A DNA stretch of 8,769 bases, from assembly GCA_900551555.1 (NCBI GenBank), contig URWC01000070.1, positions 1 to 8,769 on the forward strand. Reading direction: 5' to 3'. The stretch is from an uncultured Collinsella sp. (lineage in GTDB: Bacteria > Actinomycetota > Coriobacteriia > Coriobacteriales > Coriobacteriaceae). The stretch's first letter is position 1; every line of letters begins with the position of its first letter. Below, piece after piece: positions 5,273 through 8,769 of this stretch. The notes under the pieces are model-generated. The model was not told where the DNA came from, did no database searches, and was given only the letters and a program-made list of their open reading frames with translations. A program made the translations under genes and the position numbers.

Positions 5273-6610
5273 ATGGACGAGATGTTTGCCATTAAATGTC
5301 AAAACTGCGGCGGCCCTATGTACTCGCACCAGGCTAAGCGCAGCTTTGAGTGCGCCTATTGCGGCACGGTGGTTCCGTGGCAGGCGGACGCCGGAGAGCC
5401 CAAGAGCGCTTTGGGTATTCGCCATACGCCGTTGACGGTGGTGGATGGACTGCTCAAACTCACGCATGTGTCGCAACTCGAGCGCCCGCAGGACCCGGAC
5501 TGGTATTTCTTCAATGCGCACTGGCGCAATCAGTCGGTCCTGGAACATCTGCTGTGGGAGGATCGCGGCACGGCGCAGGAGTTCCAAGAGGCCACGCATG
5601 TGAGCATTCCTTGCCCCTTCTGCGGAGCGTCCTTTGAGGGCGAGTCAACGCAGCGTGTGTTTGAGTGCCCGTCCTGCGGCAATAAGATTGGCATTGCGGA
5701 CCTGCTCAAGCCGGGGACGTTTAGCAAGCGCCTGACCATGGGCGTTGGTGCGGAGTATGTGCCCGAGCAGGGTATTCCCTGCGAAATCTCGCCGCAGCAG
5801 GCACGTGCCAACGCGCTGCAGCTGGTGCGCCAGTATCCGGATGCCTTTGCCGGGCACGACGTGGAAGACGCGATCCAAAACGACATGATGCTCTTCTATT
5901 TCCCCATGGCGCTGGCGGACTTGCGCATGATGGCGAGCTTCCCGGGTAAGGGCCTGAGCAAGGAGGCCTTGGTGTACTACGAGGTGCTCGACTGGGCATA
6001 CCCCAGGGCAAACTACCTGGACGTTCGCCTCATGGGCATTTTGGAGCCGTGGGACTTTGCCAAGGTCGGTCCGTTCGATCCCGCCATGCAGGAAGGTGAC
6101 TTTCGCGTTGTCTCAGTCGATGCGTCTACCAAGGACCAGGTGGTCATTGATAAGTTGGCGCTCGACGTTGCGGGCAACGACGCCGAGGCTGTACTGGGGC
6201 TCAATAAAAAGAGCATTCGCATGTGGGCGCGCAAGGCCCGCAAACATAAGGACGGCCTGGTGATGGTGCCGGTCTACTTTGTCGATCGTCCGGCGACAGA
6301 CGGCCGCGATGGCGAGCAGGTGCGCATTGCCGTAAACGGCCAGACGGGCCGCGCGGCCGCGGTGGTGTTTAGCGACAAGCGCGAAACGCATATCGTGGCG
6401 TCGCTCAGCCCGAGCCTGCATCTGTCCGGCGAGAGCACCGTGCACGCCACGCCCGTCGAGGTCAAATACGTTAAATCGCCCTTCCTGTACCAGATCGTGT
6501 GCCGTGGAGGCGGCGAGCAACCGCGCCAGGTTGCAGCCGCCGTCGAGGGTTCCTACCGAGAGGAGAAGCCCAAACGCCGCGGTCTGCTGGGTGCGCTATT
6601 TGGGAAGTAG
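5273..6610 (+). CDS. Double zinc-ribbon protein, YdjG-like
   Basis: 445 residues from the ATG at 5273, chosen because AAAGGAGG (5257-5264) lies 8 bases upstream; an in-frame ATG at 5222 has none. Two four-cysteine zinc ribbons are clear: Cys9, Cys12, Cys27, Cys30 and Cys114, Cys117, Cys132, Cys135. The C-terminal half has the signature MVPVYFV...IAVNGQTGR (about 331-360), found in Bacillus YdjG and relatives, often described loosely as PriA-like zinc-ribbon proteins. It has no helicase motifs and should not be called a helicase. The tail KPKRRGLLGALFGK is basic then hydrophobic and could touch the membrane. In Bacillus ydjG sits with pspA- and SPFH-type genes; none of these is visible here, where it stands alone. 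Biochemical function is unknown in the family as far as I know. The zinc ribbons are certain; the YdjG link is likely. Confidence 0.85.
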   Translation: MDEMFAIKCQNCGGPMYSHQAKRSFECAYCGTVVPWQADAGEPKSALGIRHTPLTVVDGLLKLTHVSQLERPQDPDWYFFNAHWRNQSVLEHLLWEDRGTAQEFQEATHVSIPCPFCGASFEGESTQRVFECPSCGNKIGIADLLKPGTFSKRLTMGVGAEYVPEQGIPCEISPQQARANALQLVRQYPDAFAGHDVEDAIQNDMMLFYFPMALADLRMMASFPGKGLSKEALVYYEVLDWAYPRANYLDVRLMGILEPWDFAKVGPFDPAMQEGDFRVVSVDASTKDQVVIDKLALDVAGNDAEAVLGLNKKSIRMWARKARKHKDGLVMVPVYFVDRPATDGRDGEQVRIAVNGQTGRAAAVVFSDKRETHIVASLSPSLHLSGESTVHATPVEVKYVKSPFLYQIVCRGGGEQPRQVAAAVEGSYREEKPKRRGLLGALFGK

Positions 6611-6759
6611 GGGAGTAGCACCGGTTGTTGCCGTAAGGTGATGGCCGGGGGTGCGGGGCAGCTCTCAGGAGTGCGGGCTGCCGTCTGATTGTTTGAGGGT
6701 GCCAGATGTAAATAAACAGTGGAGCGGCTGCAAAAGAGCCTCCTCACTGGGTAAAATCA

Positions 6760-6855
6760 GGTTGTGCCGCGGAACCCGCTCTTCAGCTAGTCTCACTTCG
6801 GAAGCGCGGGCAACGCAGGTATTATCGTCTAGGGCCGGCTGCAACCGGCCCTTTT
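6760..6855 (+). ncRNA. Candidate structured RNA ending in a terminator
   Basis: The 423 bases between the zinc-ribbon gene and the nuclease (6611-7033) hold no convincing intact gene. Within them CCCGC-t-CTTC (6774-6783) pairs with GAAG-c-GCGGG (6800 onward): nine pairs and one mismatch, flanked by a further GTTG/CAAC match across an internal loop. It is followed by a terminator at 6832-6855. A -10-like TAAAAT lies at 6752-6757 with only a poor -35. It does not match tRNA, 4.5S SRP RNA, tmRNA or RNase P. It may be a small RNA, or only the 3' leader-terminator region of the gene to the left. Confidence 0.3.
6832..6855 (+). terminator. Rho-independent terminator
   Basis: A 7-bp perfect GC stem (GGGCCGG with CCGGCCC) and a 6-base loop, followed by TTTT. 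It is 221 bases after the zinc-ribbon gene stop and is the first clear terminator on that strand. A weaker hairpin without a proper T run (GGCAGC...GCTGCC, 6657-6682) lies between. Confidence 0.75.
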
Positions 6856-6878
6856 CTGTGGCAGCCAATGGACCCACA

Positions 6879-6986
6879 TCAGACGAAGGCCGCGTCTTTG
6901 CCTGTCAGGTCACGCTCGCCAGCCACGGCTAGAATGTCGTTGCCGGCGTCCATGACCGGTATTGTTTCGTAGCGTGCGTCGCAACC
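6879..6986 (-). pseudogene. Possible 3' remnant of a CBS-type gene
   Basis: One minus-strand frame ending at the TGA of 6879-6881 reads RYETIPVMDAGNDILAV, then GERDLTGKDAAFV and stop. The pattern hydrophobic-Pro-Val-x-Asp, a turn, hydrophobic strand, Arg-Asp-Leu is what the end of a CBS motif looks like. No ribosome site or plausible start lies upstream; the only in-frame ATG (6951-6953) is inside the motif. Further upstream an alanine-rich stretch lies in another frame (the nuclease frame after its stop), so a frameshifted remnant is possible. The evidence is a short motif only. Confidence 0.3.
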
Positions 6987-7033
6987 GCGAGTGCGCCTGC
7001 GACGGCTGCGGTGGCTTCGGTCGCAACGTGCTG

Positions 7034-8083
7034 CTACCCTTGCGCTTTGCCATTAGTCGCTTCGTTGATGGCGCGGTACTCGGCACTCAGCTCGCGCGCC
7101 AGCTCTTCCTTGCTTGGAAGATACGGCAGGTATTTGGCGGCAAACACTTGGTCGTTGTCTTCGGGCAGCGTGTACTCGACAATCGAATCGCTTTTGTCCG
7201 CGCAGAGCACGATGCCTATGGGCGGATTGTCGCCTTCGTTCATGAGCTCGCGCGTGTAGTAGTTCACATACATTTGCATCTGGCCCAGGTCCTGATGCGT
7301 AAGGTCATCGGTCTTAAGGTCGATGAGCACGAAGCAGCGCATCAGATAGTTGTAAAAAACAAGGTCAATATAGAAATGGCGCCCATCAAAGGTGATGCGC
7401 TTTTGGCGCGCCTCGAAAGCGAAGCCACGACCAAGCTCCAGCAGGAACTTCTGAAGATGCGTGATGAGCGCCTGCTCTAGATCGCTCTCGCGAAACGTAG
7501 CATCGTCCGAGAAACCTAAAAACTCCAGTACATATGGGTCGCGGATGATATCCTCGGGGCGACGAACCGGGGCGCTCTCTTGGATTTCCTGGGTGACGGC
7601 CTCTTTGTCCTTGCTGGTAAGTAGGCGCTCGCGGAACATGGTGTTGATCTGGCGTTCGAGCTGGCGCGTGCTCCAGCGAGAAACGGCGCATTCGTTCATG
7701 TACCATGTGCGAGCATCAGGGTCGGGAATGCGCATCAACCTGCGGTAATGAGTCCAGCTCAATTCGCTACGCAGTGCGTCGCGAATTGGAAACGCAAGAA
7801 AGAACTGACGCATATTGCGAAGGTTTGCGATGCCAAAGCCTCTTCCGAAATCCGCGGTAAGCCTTCTGGAGAGGCCTGCAATCAATGCCTCTCCATATGC
7901 TGCGCGCCCCTCTCCGCCCTGCTCATCAACAATACTTTTGCCGATCTCCCAATATGCCTCAACCATCGCAAAGTTAACGGCGGTATAGGCCTTGTTGCGA
8001 GCGGCGTTGAGAATCGAGGAAACCTGCTTGTAAAAAACTTCTGGCACGATTGCCGATTCTCCACGGTTTACCAGTTCGCCCAT
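7034..8083 (-). CDS. DUF1016 / YhcG-type PD-(D/E)xK nuclease
   Basis: Predicted DNA nuclease of the YhcG family, about 349 residues, within the family range. The N-terminal helical domain (about 15-155) has the family pattern ...ARNKAYTAVNFAMVEAYWEIGK and SRRLTADFGRGF...NLRNMRQFF. The C-terminal nuclease domain (about 180-310) has GFAFEARQKRI, FYIDLVFYN (Asp241), VLIDLK (Asp256, Lys258) and GQMQMYVNYY (Gln269), then PPIGIVLCADKSD. The catalytic D...DxK set looks complete (positions counted from a GTG at 8084-8086 as residue 1). GTG-ATG are adjacent; I take the ATG at 8081-8083, with only weak GTGGGG or AGAGGA ribosome-site matches upstream. Sampled lines are 42-52% G+C against about 57-63% in flanking genes, which suggests transfer. 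Relatives are often found beside restriction-modification or other defence genes; no partner is visible here. Confidence 0.92.
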   Translation of the reverse strand: MGELVNRGESAIVPEVFYKQVSSILNAARNKAYTAVNFAMVEAYWEIGKSIVDEQGGEGRAAYGEALIAGLSRRLTADFGRGFGIANLRNMRQFFLAFPIRDALRSELSWTHYRRLMRIPDPDARTWYMNECAVSRWSTRQLERQINTMFRERLLTSKDKEAVTQEIQESAPVRRPEDIIRDPYVLEFLGFSDDATFRESDLEQALITHLQKFLLELGRGFAFEARQKRITFDGRHFYIDLVFYNYLMRCFVLIDLKTDDLTHQDLGQMQMYVNYYTRELMNEGDNPPIGIVLCADKSDSIVEYTLPEDNDQVFAAKYLPYLPSKEELARELSAEYRAINEATNGKAQG

Positions 8084-8251
8084 CACTGTCGCCCCACTTT
8101 CCTCTTGTGGAATGCATCTTTATCGCATTTAGTTTAAAGCCTCGCGCGGACACGAATTGCTGTGCTGTCTGGCACCTTCGCATGGGAGCCTTGCGGTGAC
8201 TAAAATGTGACCATAGAGACAGTTTTAGCGAACCCCGCGGGAGTGACGCGT

Positions 8252-8521
8252 ATGGACAACAACACGCTGCTATTCCAGGACAAGGGTTCGGGTAGGTTTA
8301 AAGACGTTAAGATCTACCCCAAACGTACTGAGGTGCTCAAGAAGGGCACTTTTGGCGGCAAGCACACCGAAAGTGTCTATCTTAAGGACATCACGGGGGT
8401 CAACAGGATCAAGGGGCGCGACGTTTTCCTGCGTAACAGGCTGTTGACTGCTTGTGTTTTTAGCCTGAGCAGTCGTGCGAAGGCCCAGGAGTTCGTGAAT
8501 GCGTTGAACTCGGTGATGTAG
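8252..8521 (+). CDS. Small PH-like domain protein, hypothetical
   Basis: 89 residues, function unknown. The ATG at 8252 has GGGAG at 8239-8243, 8 bases upstream; the frame stays open to a GTG at 8207, which lacks a ribosome site. The sequence alternates short strands and turns (LLFQDKGSGRFKDVKIYP, then HTESVYLKDITGVNRIKG, then LTACVFSLSS) and ends with a helix, KAQEFVNALNSVM. This is the strand-rich then single-helix layout of bacterial PH-like domains, with the typical I-x-L-x-x-I-T-x-V element. There is no signal peptide or membrane segment. The assignment rests on pattern only. It is divergent from the nuclease, with a 168-base gap in which I see no convincing promoter. Confidence 0.7.
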   Translation: MDNNTLLFQDKGSGRFKDVKIYPKRTEVLKKGTFGGKHTESVYLKDITGVNRIKGRDVFLRNRLLTACVFSLSSRAKAQEFVNALNSVM

Positions 8522-8548
8522 TCGATAGTGGCGTTCGGGCCAGACTTA

Positions 8549-8600
8549 CGCCCGCGCATCGGGCGGCACTGAGGCTGGTCGCTCAGCCTGCGAGTTTTCT
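8549..8600 (+). terminator. Weak double hairpin after the PH-like gene
   Basis: Two small perfect stems lie in tandem: CGCCCG/CGGGCG (8549-8565) and AGGCTG/CAGCCT (8572-8589). A short TTTT occurs at 8594-8597, four bases past the second stem. It could end transcription of the PH-like gene, but the T run is short and displaced. Confidence 0.4.
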
Positions 8601-8621
8601 GAACACACCACCTCTTCATTT

Positions 8622-8660
8622 GCAAAAAGCTAGGGGCACAGAACGGTATTCTGCGCCCCT
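8622..8660 (-). terminator. Rho-independent terminator of the right-edge gene
   Basis: A 12-bp stem (8632-8643 with 8649-8660) with one A-C mismatch on the plus strand, which is a G-U pair in the minus-strand RNA, and a 5-base loop. On the minus strand it is followed by AGCTTTTTGC. The strand-specific G-U pairing and T run show it serves the leftward gene. Confidence 0.88.
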
Positions 8661-8694
8661 CATCAAATCGATGTGTCCAAAAAGGTCGGCTGGC

Positions 8695-8769
8695 CTATTC
8701 GTCAACGTTCCCGTTGTTTTCGCGGTCATTTGCAAGCATCGCTGCGCCGGCGACCGTTGTCGCCACGGC
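8695..8769 (-). CDS. C-terminal end of an unidentified protein (partial)
   Basis: Last 24 codons and TAG stop of a minus-strand gene running off the right edge. It reads AVATTVAGAAMLANDR and then an acidic, Asn-rich tail ENNGNVDE. Codons are GC-rich (GCC, GTG, GCG, CGC), in keeping with the Collinsella-like part of the window, and a strong terminator follows 34 bases after the stop, which supports it as real. Too little is present to name a family. Confidence 0.6.
   Translation of the reverse strand, partial: AVATTVAGAAMLANDRENNGNVDE

Noticed and set aside
6755..6860. T-box-like leader (GGTTGTGCCGCGGAACC resembles the T-box sequence)
   Set aside because: The diagnostic TGGNACCGCG core is not matched, no specifier stem is evident, and no downstream plus-strand gene follows the terminator.
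6962..7480. Plus-strand open frame of 172 codons opposite the nuclease 3' end
   Set aside because: It overlaps the catalytic domain of a clear nuclease gene; no recognisable domain and no ribosome site.
6698..8176. 9-bp inverted match GGTGCCAGA (6698-6706) and TCTGGCACC (8168-8176) flanking the nuclease
   Set aside because: Nine bases over 1.5 kb is expected by chance, and the ends show no target duplication or transposase.
1..8769. CRISPR array, insertion sequence or tRNA
   Set aside because: No regularly spaced repeats, no transposase or terminal inverted repeats, and no tRNA T-arm/CCA pattern were found on either strand.

Overview
The window looks like three stretches of DNA with different origins joined end to end. 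Bases 1 to about 970 are AT-rich (23 of 60 G+C in the sampled line 181-240). They carry a streptococcal-looking thiamine transporter gene, thiT, on the minus strand, with a TPP riboswitch and terminator. Bases from about 1000 to about 1440 hold a ribosome binding site and the first 140 or so codons of formate-tetrahydrofolate ligase (fhs), written in the codon style of a Lachnospiraceae-like Firmicute (AAA lysine, AGA arginine). From about 1440 to the right end the DNA is GC-rich (38 of 60 in line 1741-1800) with Collinsella/Coriobacteriia-like codon use: all 22 lysines in the rest of fhs are AAG and its arginines are CGC or CGT. The genus names are my recognition from protein and codon style, not the result of a search. 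The simplest explanation is a chimeric metagenomic contig joined inside the highly conserved fhs gene. A genuine recombinant gene is the alternative.

Layout: a bidirectional terminator and thiT (minus), its riboswitch and promoter; fhs (plus) with a strong terminator; a single-pass membrane protein with a disordered N-terminus and a PASTA-like outer domain (plus); a cation diffusion facilitator with manganese-type metal residues (minus, convergent, 12 bases away); a double zinc-ribbon protein related to Bacillus YdjG (plus), preceded by a perfect dyad; an intergenic stretch with a possible structured RNA and a possible gene remnant; a solitary DUF1016/YhcG-type PD-(D/E)xK nuclease of lower G+C (minus); a small PH-like protein (plus); and the last 24 codons of an unidentified minus-strand gene with its terminator.

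The genes do not form one pathway. Only thiT and its riboswitch form a clear functional unit: thiamine uptake repressed by TPP. fhs belongs to one-carbon metabolism. The Collinsella-like genes are mostly single transcription units in alternating orientation. I do not see a new multi-gene system. The points most worth a second look are the mosaic fhs, the thiT expression platform, the phospho-threonine-like motifs in the membrane protein, the possible RNA near 6760-6855 and the remnant beside the nuclease.
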